Shown here piece after piece: positions 46,095 to 55,271 of a DNA stretch of 64,000 bases (positions within the stretch are counted from its first letter, which is position 1; every line of letters begins with the position of its first letter). A model generated the notes under the pieces. That model did not search any database and was not told the DNA's origin. It saw only the letters and a program-made list of their open reading frames with translations. Both the position numbers and the translations under genes were made by a program. The stretch is from Xanthocytophaga flava (GTDB lineage Bacteria; Bacteroidota; Bacteroidia; Cytophagales; 172606-1): the NCBI RefSeq assembly GCF_030068545.1, contig NZ_JASJOR010000005.1, positions 306,056 to 370,055 of the forward strand, written 5' to 3'.

Positions 46095-46895
46095 ATGAAA
46101 AAAAATAAACGGCAACGTGTTGCCATTGTTATCCCTATTTATGAGGCACAACCTCATCAAGACGAGATTTCAGTATTAAAATATTTCCTCAAATTGTTTC
46201 ATAAATATCCTATTGTATTTATGAAAAAAGAGGGCTTGGATGTTGGAGTATATCAGACTGCGATAGATGAGGTAAAACATCCGAGTATTATTTTTGAAGA
46301 GTTTAGCTGGAATGGCTATCTGGGGTATAATCGGTTAATGGTGGAGAAAACATTTTATAAGCGATTTCTTCATTATGAATATATCCTGATTGCCCATCTG
46401 GATGCTTTTGCTTTTAGTGATGATCTTGAAGATTGGTGCAATAAAGGCTATGATTATGTTGGATCGGTCATACACAATATCCCATTTGTAGAAGATTATA
46501 TTAAAACCTCAAGATTACTACGCTGGCTTCAGAAAAGAAACTATCTGAAAGTGTCCGATTTCCAGAATGGAGGCTTTTCACTACGTAAGGTAACTGCGTT
46601 TTACCGGAGTTGTAGCTTTTATGGACCACTAATCAAACGATCCAATCTGGTATATAGCGAGGATTTTTTTTGGAGTGTGCGCCTACCACAGATGAATCCT
46701 TTTTTTCGAGTTGCTCCTGAATCGACGGCACGATCTTTTTCTATTGAATTACCAAAAGAGAATGATGAGAATTTTGTAAGTGTGAGAGATTCTGTTCAAT
46801 CATTACCTTTTGGCTGCCATGGATGGAAAAAACATGGATATTCTTTCTGGAAACCCATACTGGAAAAGAACATGCAAACAAAATTAAGCGATTAA
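46095..46895 (+). CDS. DUF5672 family protein, probable glycosyltransferase
   Basis: The 266-residue product begins RVAIVIPIYEAQPHQDEISVLKYFLKLF and has the segments EFSWNGYLGYNRLMVEKTFY, YILIAHLDAFAFSDDLEDWCNKGYDYVGS, FQNGGFSLRK and a final PFGCHGWKKHGYSFW. These match DUF5672, found in polysaccharide loci and resembling GT-A enzymes. The HLDAF stretch is in the DxD position. It lies 32 bases after the preceding glycosyltransferase gene and is probably co-transcribed. Confidence 0.82.
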   Translation: MKKNKRQRVAIVIPIYEAQPHQDEISVLKYFLKLFHKYPIVFMKKEGLDVGVYQTAIDEVKHPSIIFEEFSWNGYLGYNRLMVEKTFYKRFLHYEYILIAHLDAFAFSDDLEDWCNKGYDYVGSVIHNIPFVEDYIKTSRLLRWLQKRNYLKVSDFQNGGFSLRKVTAFYRSCSFYGPLIKRSNLVYSEDFFWSVRLPQMNPFFRVAPESTARSFSIELPKENDENFVSVRDSVQSLPFGCHGWKKHGYSFWKPILEKNMQTKLSD

Positions 46896-46996
46896 ATATG
46901 AATTATTTCGTTAGAATATATAATTTTACTACAGAAACAAACCTCGGAGGGATGATATAAAGTTTAACTGGCTAAAAATCAGAAAGTGATAGAAAA

Positions 46997-48010
46997 ATGA
47001 AATTACAAATTGAGCCATTAGTAAGTATTACATTGCCAACATATAATCGGCCGGATTATTTAAAACTGGCGATTGCAAGTGCAATAAATCAGACTTATAA
47101 AAACATCGAGATCATTGTTTCTGATAATGGAAGCCCTGAATCTGCTCAGCCAATCGTTGACTCATTTCATGACTCCAGAATACGGTTCCATCGATATGAT
47201 CCTGCTGTAAGCATGTTTGACAATCACATCAATGGTTTTAAAATGGCTACAGGAAAATATGTGGCCAGTTTACATGATGATGACTTATGGGAAAAAGATT
47301 TTCTGGAGAAAATGGTACCCCCATTAGAAGAGAATCCCAATCTGATTCTAACCTTTTGTAATCAATGGGTGATAGATGAGCATGGAAAGATCAATGAAGA
47401 ACGCACCTTTGAATATAATCACGATATTGGCAGGCATAAGTTAAAGCAACAGGTCTATCAGCCTTTTATGGAGGTAGCACTGAAAGATCTTGCTATACAA
47501 CCTGCCTCATCAGCAGTAATTCGTAGAGAGGCTATTGATTGGAATAAGATCCCTGCGAAAGTTGGGCCGATGTGGGATGTTTATTTGCCCTACATGCTCG
47601 CAAAGACAGGAATGGGAGCCTATTTCATTGAAGAAAAGCTAACGTTATATCGTATTCATAGTGAGAGTGAAACTGGTAAATATGAAACATTAGCTCATAA
47701 GATGAAGCGAGCTGCCAGTCAAATGGATTGTTATAGTATTATTCTGGCAGAAGAAATGGATGAACCTTCTTTATCTCCTGAAATGCTTAGTTACATAGAA
47801 TATCGCTGGCAGCATGCTTCGACAAGTATGGGAATAGCCTTATTAAAGGAGAGTAAAGTACGTGAGGCCAGAAGTTACTTATTTAAGTCCTTAATCAAAC
47901 GAAAACCTGATATCCGTACGCTGGCTGCAGTAAGTATCAGTTTAATGCCGCATCCTTCACATCATATTCGTGAATTTATTTTGGAGCATATTGTAAAGGC
48001 TCATGACTGA
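46997..48010 (+). CDS. Family 2 glycosyltransferase
   Basis: The 337-residue product opens VSITLPTYNRPDYLKLAIASAINQTYKNIEIIVSDNGS, a standard GT2 nucleotide-binding start. It has the DxD-like segment ASLHDDDLWEKDFLEKM and WDVYLPYMLAKTG further on. The C-terminal about 100 residues are helical (LAEEMDEPSLSPEMLSYIEYRWQHAS), possibly an acceptor or partner-binding domain. It is the last gene of the exopolysaccharide locus and is followed by a terminator. Confidence 0.88.
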   Translation: MKLQIEPLVSITLPTYNRPDYLKLAIASAINQTYKNIEIIVSDNGSPESAQPIVDSFHDSRIRFHRYDPAVSMFDNHINGFKMATGKYVASLHDDDLWEKDFLEKMVPPLEENPNLILTFCNQWVIDEHGKINEERTFEYNHDIGRHKLKQQVYQPFMEVALKDLAIQPASSAVIRREAIDWNKIPAKVGPMWDVYLPYMLAKTGMGAYFIEEKLTLYRIHSESETGKYETLAHKMKRAASQMDCYSIILAEEMDEPSLSPEMLSYIEYRWQHASTSMGIALLKESKVREARSYLFKSLIKRKPDIRTLAAVSISLMPHPSHHIREFILEHIVKAHD

Positions 48011-48027
48011 TATTATACTATTCTAAT

Positions 48028-48061
48028 AAAAAAGCATCTTCTATAAAAGGTGCTTTTTTAT
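48028..48061 (+). terminator. Rho-independent terminator of the exopolysaccharide locus
   Basis: A 13-bp stem with one G-T pair (48028-48040 and 48047-48059), a 6-nt loop and flanking A and T runs make a strong, possibly two-way signal. Confidence 0.88.
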
Positions 48062-48096
48062 TTTAGGTTTTTCTTTAAGGAATTATCCGAATTGTT

Positions 48097-48128
48097 TTTG
48101 ACTTTCAGTCAGATTCACTCTACCTTTA
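48097..48128 (+). promoter_or_regulatory. Candidate Bacteroidota promoter for the histidinol-phosphatase gene
   Basis: TTTG at 48097-48100 and TACCTTTA at 48121-48128 are 20 bases apart, close to the TTG-N19-TAnnTTTG consensus. The -7 box lies about 60 bases before the ATG at 48188. Confidence 0.5.
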
Positions 48129-48187
48129 ACAATCTATATTAGATTGCTATCCTCCTCATATATAGAATATAAGCTGCACAGACCATC

Positions 48188-49051
48188 ATGTCCTGGACAA
48201 ACTATCATAGTCATACAAACTTTTGTGACGGCAAATACCCTCCTAATTACTATGCTACAGAAGCATTTCGTCAAAAGTTTGTTGCTTATGGGTTTTCTTC
48301 TCATGCTCCGATACCATTCGAATGCAAATGGTGTATGAAAGAAGATTCAATAGACCGATATTTTACAGAGATTCAGAAGTTAAAAGATAGGTGGCAAGGG
48401 AAATTGCAACTTTACTATGGATTGGAAGTAGATTATATCCCTGGCATAATGGGAGTGAAAAATCCGTTTATTCAAGATCTGAACCTGGATTATAGTATAG
48501 GTTCTGTCCATTTTGCAGGGACAATGGCTAATGGAGCAAGATGGGAAATTGATGGTGCCCACAGTACTTTTTTACAAGGACTTAAAGAGATATTTGGAAA
48601 CGATATTCAGCGGGCAGTTACACAATACTATGAGCAAATCCGGCAGATGGTTGTAGAAGATAAACCAAGTGTAGTAGGACACCTGGATAAAATAAAAATG
48701 CAAAACCAATTTACTCCTTTATTTGATGAGACTGCAGATTGGTATCGGGAAGAAGTACTCAAAACGTTGCAAACAATAGCTGGTTCCGGACTCATTATGG
48801 AAGTGAATACGAGAGGATTATATAAGAAGCGTGCTGTTGAAACATATCCTGGAAAATGGACCTTAGAGCAAGCTTTTCACTTGGGGATTCCTGTTACCAT
48901 AAGTTCGGATGCTCATCATCCCAGAGAGATGGCAGGCTTCTTTGCTGAGACACTAAGTTTGCTAGGAGAGATTGGATACCAGCATCTACATGTACTGCTG
49001 GATGGAATCTGGAAGCCTGTATCTTTCAATGAAAGTGGAATAGCTTATTAG
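48188..49051 (+). CDS. PHP-domain histidinol-phosphatase
   Basis: This phosphoesterase is of the HisJ/HisK type, acting on L-histidinol phosphate in histidine synthesis. The 287-residue product has the first metal motif YHSHTNFCDG, then GFSSHAPIPF, YYGLEVDYIPG, VVGHLDKIKM, IMEVNTRGLYK and TISSDAHHP, the ordered His/Asp/Glu ligands of a PHP domain. The gene stands alone, not in a his operon, so another phosphate ester substrate cannot be excluded. Confidence 0.86.
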   Translation: MSWTNYHSHTNFCDGKYPPNYYATEAFRQKFVAYGFSSHAPIPFECKWCMKEDSIDRYFTEIQKLKDRWQGKLQLYYGLEVDYIPGIMGVKNPFIQDLNLDYSIGSVHFAGTMANGARWEIDGAHSTFLQGLKEIFGNDIQRAVTQYYEQIRQMVVEDKPSVVGHLDKIKMQNQFTPLFDETADWYREEVLKTLQTIAGSGLIMEVNTRGLYKKRAVETYPGKWTLEQAFHLGIPVTISSDAHHPREMAGFFAETLSLLGEIGYQHLHVLLDGIWKPVSFNESGIAY

Positions 49052-49086
49052 ACTATTCTATACTTACTTCCTGATAAATGGGATTT

Positions 49087-49117
49087 GTCAAGTTGGCTTT
49101 CCTTGACCTTATTTTTT
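49087..49117 (+). terminator. Candidate terminator after the PHP gene
   Basis: A 6-bp stem (49087-49092 and 49102-49107) is followed by a T-rich stretch. The stem is short, so this is tentative. Confidence 0.45.
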
Positions 49118-49297
49118 ACTTTTACTACCTCTGCAGTGACTTTGCTGTGATTAGAGAGCTATAGTCTGCAATAGCAATCTTCTACAGGCATATCTTTTGA
49201 TGCCAACTTACATCATAAATTAGCTGGCTGCGCTATCTCGTTAGAGTGAAATCTATATCTTAAAAACGATAGTGTTGGATAATATCTGACAACAGGT

Positions 49298-50596
49298 ATG
49301 GACTTTTTGTTATATTTCAGCTCAAAATACAAAGGTTATTGTGAAATAAATTTAATAATCAGACTGATGAAACACGAGGGGGAAAATGATAAAGATCATT
49401 TGAAGAGTTCCAAATTAAGGGGAAAATTGGATAGAATGGAAGGACTATCACATTTGGAAACAACATCGCAATTACGGGCTATCTTTGATCATGCTATTGA
49501 TGGTATCATTACTATTGACAGCACCGGTTTGATCGAGATGGTAAATCCTGCTGCTTCAAAACTTTTTGGGTATGTTCCTGAAGAGTTGATAGGGGAAAAT
49601 ATCTCTATATTAATGCCTAACCCGGATAGACGCAATCATGATCAATACATCCACAATTATCACCAGACTGGAATTGGACGTATTATTGGGATTGGACGGG
49701 AGGTTACTGGTTTGCGAAAAGATGGGACCAGATTTCCGTTCCATCTAAGTGTCAGTGAGGTCAATCTGTCCAGTGGTAAGATATTTACGGGTATTATACA
49801 TGATATCTCTGACTTAAAGCTGGCACAGGAAAAATTGCGCCGTTATGCTGCTGAGTTAGAACGTAGCAATATTGAGCTACAAGACTTTGCCTATGTGTCT
49901 TCGCATGATTTGCAGGAGCCTCTTCGAAAGATACAGGCCTTTGGAGATCGTTTGATGATGAAAGAGGGCGAAAATCTAAGTGACCAAGGTAAAGATTATC
50001 TGGAACGGATGTTAAGTGCTTCTGCACGTATGCAAAAGTTAATTAACGATTTACTGGCCTTTTCAAGAGTGTCTAAGCAAATGGAGTTTGTGTCTGTTAG
50101 TTTGAACACGATTATTCAGGAAGTTCTAACAGACTTGGAAATACTCATTGAGAAAAATAATGCAACTATAGTGGTAGACGAGCTGCCAACAATTGAAGCT
50201 CAGCCTACTCAAATGCGGCAGTTATTTCAGAATCTGATTTCCAACGCGATTAAGTTTAGAAAGCCAGATGAAGCTCCCCGAATACATATTTCTTCGGAAG
50301 TAAAACAAATAAAAGCACATCTTAGTGCAACGCCAGGTGACGAAATGCTGGAAATAAGTGTAGCGGATAATGGGATTGGCTTTGATGAGAAATACCTTGA
50401 TCGCATTTTTAATATATTTCAACGACTTGAAGGACGCAAATACGAAGGCTCTGGAATTGGATTAGCGGTTTGTCGCAAGATAGCAACCCATCATGGGGGA
50501 ACTATTACAGCTCATAGCCAGATAGGAAAAGGATCTACTTTTGTCGTAACTCTTTCTATAAAACATGCCATAAAATATGGTGAAACCATTTTATAA
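49298..50596 (+). CDS. PAS-domain sensor histidine kinase
   Basis: This is a sensor kinase without clear membrane helices, so probably cytoplasmic. The PAS domain spans about residues 60-175 (FDHAIDGIITIDSTGLIEMVNPAASKLFGYVPEELIG). Its FxS/DRRN-type region resembles FixL-like oxygen sensors, but a heme ligand cannot be confirmed. HisKA has the phospho-acceptor in YVSSHDLQEPLRKI (His about 203), and HATPase_c has NAIKF, DNGIGF and GSGIGLAV. The start is uncertain: the ATG at 49367 would remove 23 residues and looks equally good. A stand-alone receiver follows after 72 bases. Confidence 0.88.
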   Translation: MDFLLYFSSKYKGYCEINLIIRLMKHEGENDKDHLKSSKLRGKLDRMEGLSHLETTSQLRAIFDHAIDGIITIDSTGLIEMVNPAASKLFGYVPEELIGENISILMPNPDRRNHDQYIHNYHQTGIGRIIGIGREVTGLRKDGTRFPFHLSVSEVNLSSGKIFTGIIHDISDLKLAQEKLRRYAAELERSNIELQDFAYVSSHDLQEPLRKIQAFGDRLMMKEGENLSDQGKDYLERMLSASARMQKLINDLLAFSRVSKQMEFVSVSLNTIIQEVLTDLEILIEKNNATIVVDELPTIEAQPTQMRQLFQNLISNAIKFRKPDEAPRIHISSEVKQIKAHLSATPGDEMLEISVADNGIGFDEKYLDRIFNIFQRLEGRKYEGSGIGLAVCRKIATHHGGTITAHSQIGKGSTFVVTLSIKHAIKYGETIL

Positions 50597-50668
50597 AAGA
50601 ATCATTGCAGATCTATAGGAGTCAGAAATATATTTGGCTTCTGAACAAATTAAAATACTATAAACTCT

Positions 50669-51136
50669 ATGTCTGCCAAAAACAATAAGAGTGTTATTAT
50701 TCTGATTGCTGATGATGACGAGGAAGATCGTATGTTATTAAAAGATGCTTTTGAAGAAAGTCATCTGTTGAATGAGATCTATTTTGTAGATGATGGAGAA
50801 GAACTGACAGATTATCTTTATCGAAAAGGACAATATACCAATCCTTTGTTGTCTCCACGCCCTGGAATGATTCTCCTGGATCTGAATATGCCTAAAAAAG
50901 ACGGCAGAGAGGCATTACGAGAGATTAAGGCTAATCCTGAACTGAGGACTATTCCAATTATTGTACTGACCACTTCCAGAGCTGAAGAAGATATTATTCG
51001 TAGTTACGATTTAGGAGTAAACTCATTTATTACCAAACCTGTAACCTTTAAGTCTTTGATCGAAGTCGTACAAATGCTGGGACGCTACTGGCTTGAAATA
51101 GTTGAACTACCAGATATAAAACAGAATAAGGAATAA
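50669..51136 (+). CDS. Stand-alone response regulator receiver (Rcp1-like)
   Basis: The 155-residue product is a single receiver domain. It has the acidic pocket ADDDEED, phospho-acceptor Asp in MILLDLNMPKKDGREALREI (about 74), switch Thr in IIVLTTSRAEEDI and Lys in FITKPVTF. Such single-domain receivers pair with PAS/phytochrome-type kinases. It probably relays phosphate from the kinase encoded upstream; the downstream receiver-kinase gene begins 29 bases later. Confidence 0.92.
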   Translation: MSAKNNKSVIILIADDDEEDRMLLKDAFEESHLLNEIYFVDDGEELTDYLYRKGQYTNPLLSPRPGMILLDLNMPKKDGREALREIKANPELRTIPIIVLTTSRAEEDIIRSYDLGVNSFITKPVTFKSLIEVVQMLGRYWLEIVELPDIKQNKE

Positions 51137-51165
51137 CGTCTATATATTTAAACGCTTAATCTCTA

Positions 51166-52425
51166 ATGACGAAGACAAACGTGAGTACTGAGATAAAAAT
51201 ACTACTGGTAGATGATGATGAGGATGATTTTGTTCTTACTCGTGATACATTGAGTGAAATTCCCAATAAAAAATATATTCTGGAGTGGGAGTCTAACTAT
51301 GAAAAAGCGCGGGAAATAATAAGCCGAAGCATTCATGATGTGTATCTTGTGGACTTTCAAATAGGAGCCTTTAGTGGATTGGATCTAATTATGGAGGCTC
51401 AACAGCATGGTATTACAGCACCTCTGATCCTGTTGACAGGTAAAAGTGATCTGGAAATTGATGAACGAGCACTGCAGGTAGGAGCTTCTGATTATCTGGT
51501 TAAAGGCACTTTTGGTCTGTTTGATCTGGAAAGGTCTATTCGGTATAGCCTGGAACATGCAAAAAACCTGGCGGAAATCCGTAAGCTGAATACTACGCTG
51601 GAAAAAAGAGTGGAGCAACGTACTCGGGATCTGGCAATGGCATTACAGGAGTTGGAACAGACCAATGAAAACCTGCGTAAGGCTGAGAAAGAAATTTTGA
51701 AAACGCTGGAGAAAGAGCGGGAACTCAATGCACTAAAATCCCGGTTTGTGACAATGGCTTCACATGAGTTTCGTACACCGCTAAGTACTATTTTATCTTC
51801 CGCATCGCTGATTGCCAAATACAACAATCAGGGAGATGAAGATAATCGATCACGACATATAGGACGTATCAAATCGGCTGTTAATAATCTTACAGCTATT
51901 TTAAATGACTTTTTATCTATCAGTAAGCTGGAAGAGGGGAAAGTAGAATGCAATCCTGTTCCCTTTAATATAAAAGAGTTGACAAGTGAAGTGACTGAAG
52001 AAATGCAGGCTTTGGTGAAGGAAGGTCAAACAATTCAGTATGAGCATAAGGGTAGTGCTGAGATTATGCTGGATAAAAATCTGACGCGTAATATTCTTAT
52101 CAATCTGATTTCGAATGCTATTAAATATTCCAAAGAGGGTAAATCCATAGAAGTGCGTACTGATTTTCAAAATGCTAATCTGGAAATAGAGGTGGAAGAT
52201 CACGGAATTGGAATTCCGGAATCAGAACAAGGACACTTATTTACTCGGTTTTTCCGGGCTCAGAATGCATCCAATATACAAGGAACCGGACTAGGCCTTA
52301 CTATTGTGAAACGATACATAGACCTGATGCAGGGAAGTATAGCTTTTAAAAGTCAGGAAAGTCATGGAACTATATTTAGTATAAAAATTCCTGCTCCTGC
52401 ATTAAGTTTGCATACTACTCCTTAA
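51166..52425 (+). CDS. Receiver-histidine kinase hybrid (REC-HisKA-HATPase)
   Basis: The 419-residue protein has its receiver domain at the N-terminus (about 10-130; LLVDDDEDD, LVDFQIGAFSGLDLI with Asp about 63, LLTGKSD, SDYLVKG). A coiled coil follows (about 135-190), then HisKA with MASHEFRTPLSTI (His about 199) and HATPase_c with NAIKYS, DHGIGIP and GTGLGLTIV. The input is therefore another phosphorylated protein rather than a small-molecule sensor, so it can act as a relay behind the upstream kinase. No membrane helix is seen. Confidence 0.92.
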   Translation: MTKTNVSTEIKILLVDDDEDDFVLTRDTLSEIPNKKYILEWESNYEKAREIISRSIHDVYLVDFQIGAFSGLDLIMEAQQHGITAPLILLTGKSDLEIDERALQVGASDYLVKGTFGLFDLERSIRYSLEHAKNLAEIRKLNTTLEKRVEQRTRDLAMALQELEQTNENLRKAEKEILKTLEKERELNALKSRFVTMASHEFRTPLSTILSSASLIAKYNNQGDEDNRSRHIGRIKSAVNNLTAILNDFLSISKLEEGKVECNPVPFNIKELTSEVTEEMQALVKEGQTIQYEHKGSAEIMLDKNLTRNILINLISNAIKYSKEGKSIEVRTDFQNANLEIEVEDHGIGIPESEQGHLFTRFFRAQNASNIQGTGLGLTIVKRYIDLMQGSIAFKSQESHGTIFSIKIPAPALSLHTTP

Positions 52426-52482
52426 TTAGCAATTAAGGTAGCCTTGATAAAAATGATTATCTTTTCCTTTTATCTATAAACC

Positions 52483-53544
52483 ATGAGATCCATTTTATTA
52501 ATAGAAGACAATACGGAAGTAAGGGAAAATACAGCTGAGATTTTGCAACTTGCTAGCTATCGCGTATTTACTGCGCCTAATGGAAAAGCAGGTGTGGAGA
52601 TTGCCAAAGTCGAAAAACCTGATCTGATTATTTGCGATATTATGATGCCTGAGCTGGATGGATATGGGGTATTGCATTTGTTGAGCAGAGATTCCAATAC
52701 AGCTGGGATACCTTTCATTTTTCTGACAGCAAAAACAGAAAAAGAGGATTTTCGGAAAGGAATGAATCTGGGGGCGGATGACTATCTGACTAAACCTTTT
52801 GATGATCTGACTTTATTGGATGCTATCGAGATGCGTTTAAGAAAAACAGATACACTGAGAAAGACATTTCAGAAAGATGCGGAAGGACTCACCGAATTTA
52901 TCAATGAAGCAAAAAGTACCGGTGATCTTAATCAATTATTGAATGGTGATCGGAAAGTAATACGATTGAAGAAAAAGCAATTATTATTCTCAGAGGGAGA
53001 TTATCCAAGTGCATTATACTTTATTAGCAAAGGAAAAGTAAAAACATATAAAACGAATGAAGAAGGAAGAGAGTATATAACAGCTCTTCATAGTGAAGGT
53101 GATTTTGTGGGGTATACAGATTTGCTGGAAGAATCACAATACAATGAGTCGGCAGCGGCTCTGGATGATGCCGAAATTATAGTCGTTAACAGACAGGACT
53201 TCTTTACGTTATTGTATCAGAATAGAGAAGTCGCCAATAAGTTTATCAAGATGTTATCCAATGATGTAATTGAGAAAGAGGAGAGGTTATTGAAACTTGC
53301 GTATAATTCTGTTCGGAAACGAGTTGCTGAATCATTATTAATGATCTATGACCGATATACAAAAGAAGGGCAAACCTCTCCTGAAATTCCTGTATCCCGT
53401 GAGGATCTATCGAGTCTGGCAGGAGCTTCCAAGGAGACGGTAATACGGACATTATCAGATTTTAAGGATGAAAAGCTTATTGACATTAGTGGAAAGAATA
53501 TACGACTCCTGAATCTAACAAAGCTGAAAAATATGAGAAACTAA
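52483..53544 (+). CDS. Receiver-CRP/FNR family transcription regulator
   Basis: The 353-residue protein fuses three parts. These are a receiver domain (about 1-120; IEDNTEV, IICDIMMPELDGYG with Asp about 52, FLTAKTE, DYLTKPF), a cyclic-nucleotide-binding-like domain (about 150-260; LFSEGDYPSALYFISKGKVKTYK) and a CRP-type winged helix (about 270-345; EIPVSREDLSSLAGASKETVIRTLSDFKDE). Receiver-CRP fusions are much rarer than LytTR or OmpR types. It is likely the DNA-binding output of this four-gene cluster. Confidence 0.9.
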   Translation: MRSILLIEDNTEVRENTAEILQLASYRVFTAPNGKAGVEIAKVEKPDLIICDIMMPELDGYGVLHLLSRDSNTAGIPFIFLTAKTEKEDFRKGMNLGADDYLTKPFDDLTLLDAIEMRLRKTDTLRKTFQKDAEGLTEFINEAKSTGDLNQLLNGDRKVIRLKKKQLLFSEGDYPSALYFISKGKVKTYKTNEEGREYITALHSEGDFVGYTDLLEESQYNESAAALDDAEIIVVNRQDFFTLLYQNREVANKFIKMLSNDVIEKEERLLKLAYNSVRKRVAESLLMIYDRYTKEGQTSPEIPVSREDLSSLAGASKETVIRTLSDFKDEKLIDISGKNIRLLNLTKLKNMRN

Positions 53545-53580
53545 ACAAAACGCCTGTAACACTACAGGCGTTTTGTTTTT
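53543..53580. terminator. Bidirectional terminator of the signalling cluster and GNAT gene
   Basis: A perfect 16-bp stem (53543-53558 and 53563-53578) with a 4-nt loop has A and T runs on both sides. It overlaps the stop codons of both converging genes. Confidence 0.9.
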
Positions 53581-54092
53581 GCATACATAATTACATCCAT
53601 TGGCCTGTTTTCTTTCATTACATAATTGTGTAGCGTTCCTTCTGCTATAAATCCATTTTTCTCAAGTACTTTACCTGATGCCGGATTATGCGGAAATATG
53701 GGAGCTTCAAGTCGCCAGAGTCCAAAATGCTGAAACCCCCAGTCTGCTACTACCGCTACAACTCTGGTCATAATGCCTTGTCCTCTGTATGGAGCTGCCA
53801 GCCAATAACCTAGCTCGTCTTTATGTGAATATTTACCGTAGATTCTGGAAAAACCAACACAACCAATCATCTCTCCTGTATAGTTTCGGATTGCCCATTC
53901 TGTAGGTTGGGTATGTTCCTTCCGCATTAATCGTACATAATGCAGAAAATCACGTGCATGCTCTATTTTGTAAGGAAATGGGATACGAAGTGTATTTTGA
54001 TAAATGACTTCATCATTCAGCCACTTTACCATGGCAGAATCATCTCCTTTTGTAAGCTCAGAGATGTAAACCGAAGAATCTATGGCAATCAT
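53562..54092 (-). CDS. GNAT N-acetyltransferase (RimJ/RimL type)
   Basis: The 176-residue acetyl-CoA-dependent transferase shows the RimJ/RimL pattern: an N-terminal LTKGDDSAMVKWLND, then GEMIGCVGFSRIYG and ELGYWLAAPYRGQGIMTRVVAVVADWGF, with the acetyl-CoA loop R-G-Q-G-I-M. NPASGKVLEKNGFIAEG closes the domain. The target amine is unknown. It converges with the receiver-CRP gene over a shared terminator. Confidence 0.9.
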   Translation of the reverse strand: MIAIDSSVYISELTKGDDSAMVKWLNDEVIYQNTLRIPFPYKIEHARDFLHYVRLMRKEHTQPTEWAIRNYTGEMIGCVGFSRIYGKYSHKDELGYWLAAPYRGQGIMTRVVAVVADWGFQHFGLWRLEAPIFPHNPASGKVLEKNGFIAEGTLHNYVMKENRPMDVIMYAKTKRL

Positions 54093-54248
54093 AAGTAGTT
54101 TTGTATTTGGCTAAAATATAAAAGAATAATAAAGGTTGGGAAATTTATAGCACTTATATTGAAATATGGTTTTACAGATTTTCTATTAGTACAGTTGAAG
54201 GCTGTTATCAGGTATAAATGGATTATTTACCTTTAAACTTACAACTCG

Positions 54249-54758
54249 ATGAAAAATGTACTATTGGTAGTTTTGATTTGTATTGGATTTCCAACATTGG
54301 GGCAGAGTATGAAGACAACTGCCCAACAAAAGATGGCACCTCTTAGCTGGCTAATTGGTGAGTGGTCGGGCGAAGGATCAATGACCATGCGAGAGAAGAA
54401 ATCTTTTAAGCAAAAAGAGACTATTGAAATGATTTTGAATGGAACCGCTATACAATTAAAAGGAGTTGGCTTCGCTGGAAAAGATACAGTGCATGAAGCC
54501 TTTGCTATATTTTATTGGGACTTACAGACCCAATCTTATAAAATGGCCTCTTTTACTGGAGATGGAAGAAATACAGTAGCTGATGCTGTAGTCGAAAACA
54601 ATAAACTTATCTGGCGACTGAAAATACGAGATGGGAATTTTATAAAATACACTATCTGGCAAAATGAGAAGAAACACTGGGTGGAGACAGGAGAGATGGA
54701 AAAAGAGGATAGTAAATCCGGCACTCCGTTTTTTGAAATGACATTGACCAGGAAATGA
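54249..54758 (+). CDS. Secreted beta-barrel-type protein, function unknown
   Basis: The 169-residue product has a signal peptide (about 1-18, ending TLGQS). The rest looks like a small all-beta barrel, with an opening PLSWLIGEWSGEGSMTMREKKSF and later FYWDLQTQSYKMASFTGDGR. The G-x-W start resembles DUF1579/lipocalin-like and heme-binding barrel families. No ligand residue can be named with confidence. Confidence 0.6.
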   Translation: MKNVLLVVLICIGFPTLGQSMKTTAQQKMAPLSWLIGEWSGEGSMTMREKKSFKQKETIEMILNGTAIQLKGVGFAGKDTVHEAFAIFYWDLQTQSYKMASFTGDGRNTVADAVVENNKLIWRLKIRDGNFIKYTIWQNEKKHWVETGEMEKEDSKSGTPFFEMTLTRK

Positions 54759-54841
54759 CCTATTTATGCTATTACAGAACTTTAGAAAAGCGACAAAACA
54801 AATGAGCAATTTCATTACTTATTTGTTGCTTAGGTAGTTCG

Positions 54842-55216
54842 TTATTTCTTTCGTTTTCTGGACATAGGAAGTTTAACAAAAGGCATATTCCTTTCCCAAC
54901 GTCGGGTATTGTTGTCAACTGAAGTAAAAAGTATTGTATCCTTGTCTATCAGTCCGGAAAAGTCAACGGGTTGTTTGCCTTCTCCCCAGTGTGGCTTGGT
55001 TTTAAATCGGATACGTTTGCCTATTACTTCATACGTTCCCTGAAACATACCTTCAATCTTTGTATCCCTTATCAACCATTCTGCCAGGTTGTCCGCAGTA
55101 GTTAGTTTTTCATGGGGTTCCAGGTAAATAAGAGAGTCCAGAAATGTGCCATCTTTATAAAATCGGAATACCTGATGGCGGAAGTTATAAAAGCCAGATA
55201 GCATATATGTTTTCAA
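54842..55216 (-). CDS. Small protein of unknown function, possibly beta-rich
   Basis: The 124-residue product is soluble and strand-rich (HQVFRFYKDGTFLDSLIYL, GTYEVIGKRIRFKTKPHWGEG, VDFSGLIDKDTILFTSVD). Its 'G.Y...G..I.F' rhythm is like lipocalin-type domains that judge text-like 'display' strands; I do not recognise a family. A hairpin separates it from the RNA-repair island upstream, so it is probably not part of that operon. Confidence 0.5.
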   Translation of the reverse strand: MKTYMLSGFYNFRHQVFRFYKDGTFLDSLIYLEPHEKLTTADNLAEWLIRDTKIEGMFQGTYEVIGKRIRFKTKPHWGEGKQPVDFSGLIDKDTILFTSVDNNTRRWERNMPFVKLPMSRKRKK

Positions 55217-55227
55217 CTAGTATTTGA

Positions 55228-55261
55228 CCAATACAGATGGTAGTCAAATCATCTGTATTGG
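55228..55261 (-). terminator. Hairpin at the 3' end of the RNA-repair island
   Basis: A perfect 12-bp inverted repeat (55228-55239 and 55250-55261) with a 10-nt loop lies 10 bases past the stop of the AAA+ gene. No T run follows, but it probably marks the transcript end or protects it. Confidence 0.65.
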
Positions 55262-55271
55262 CTTATTAAAC

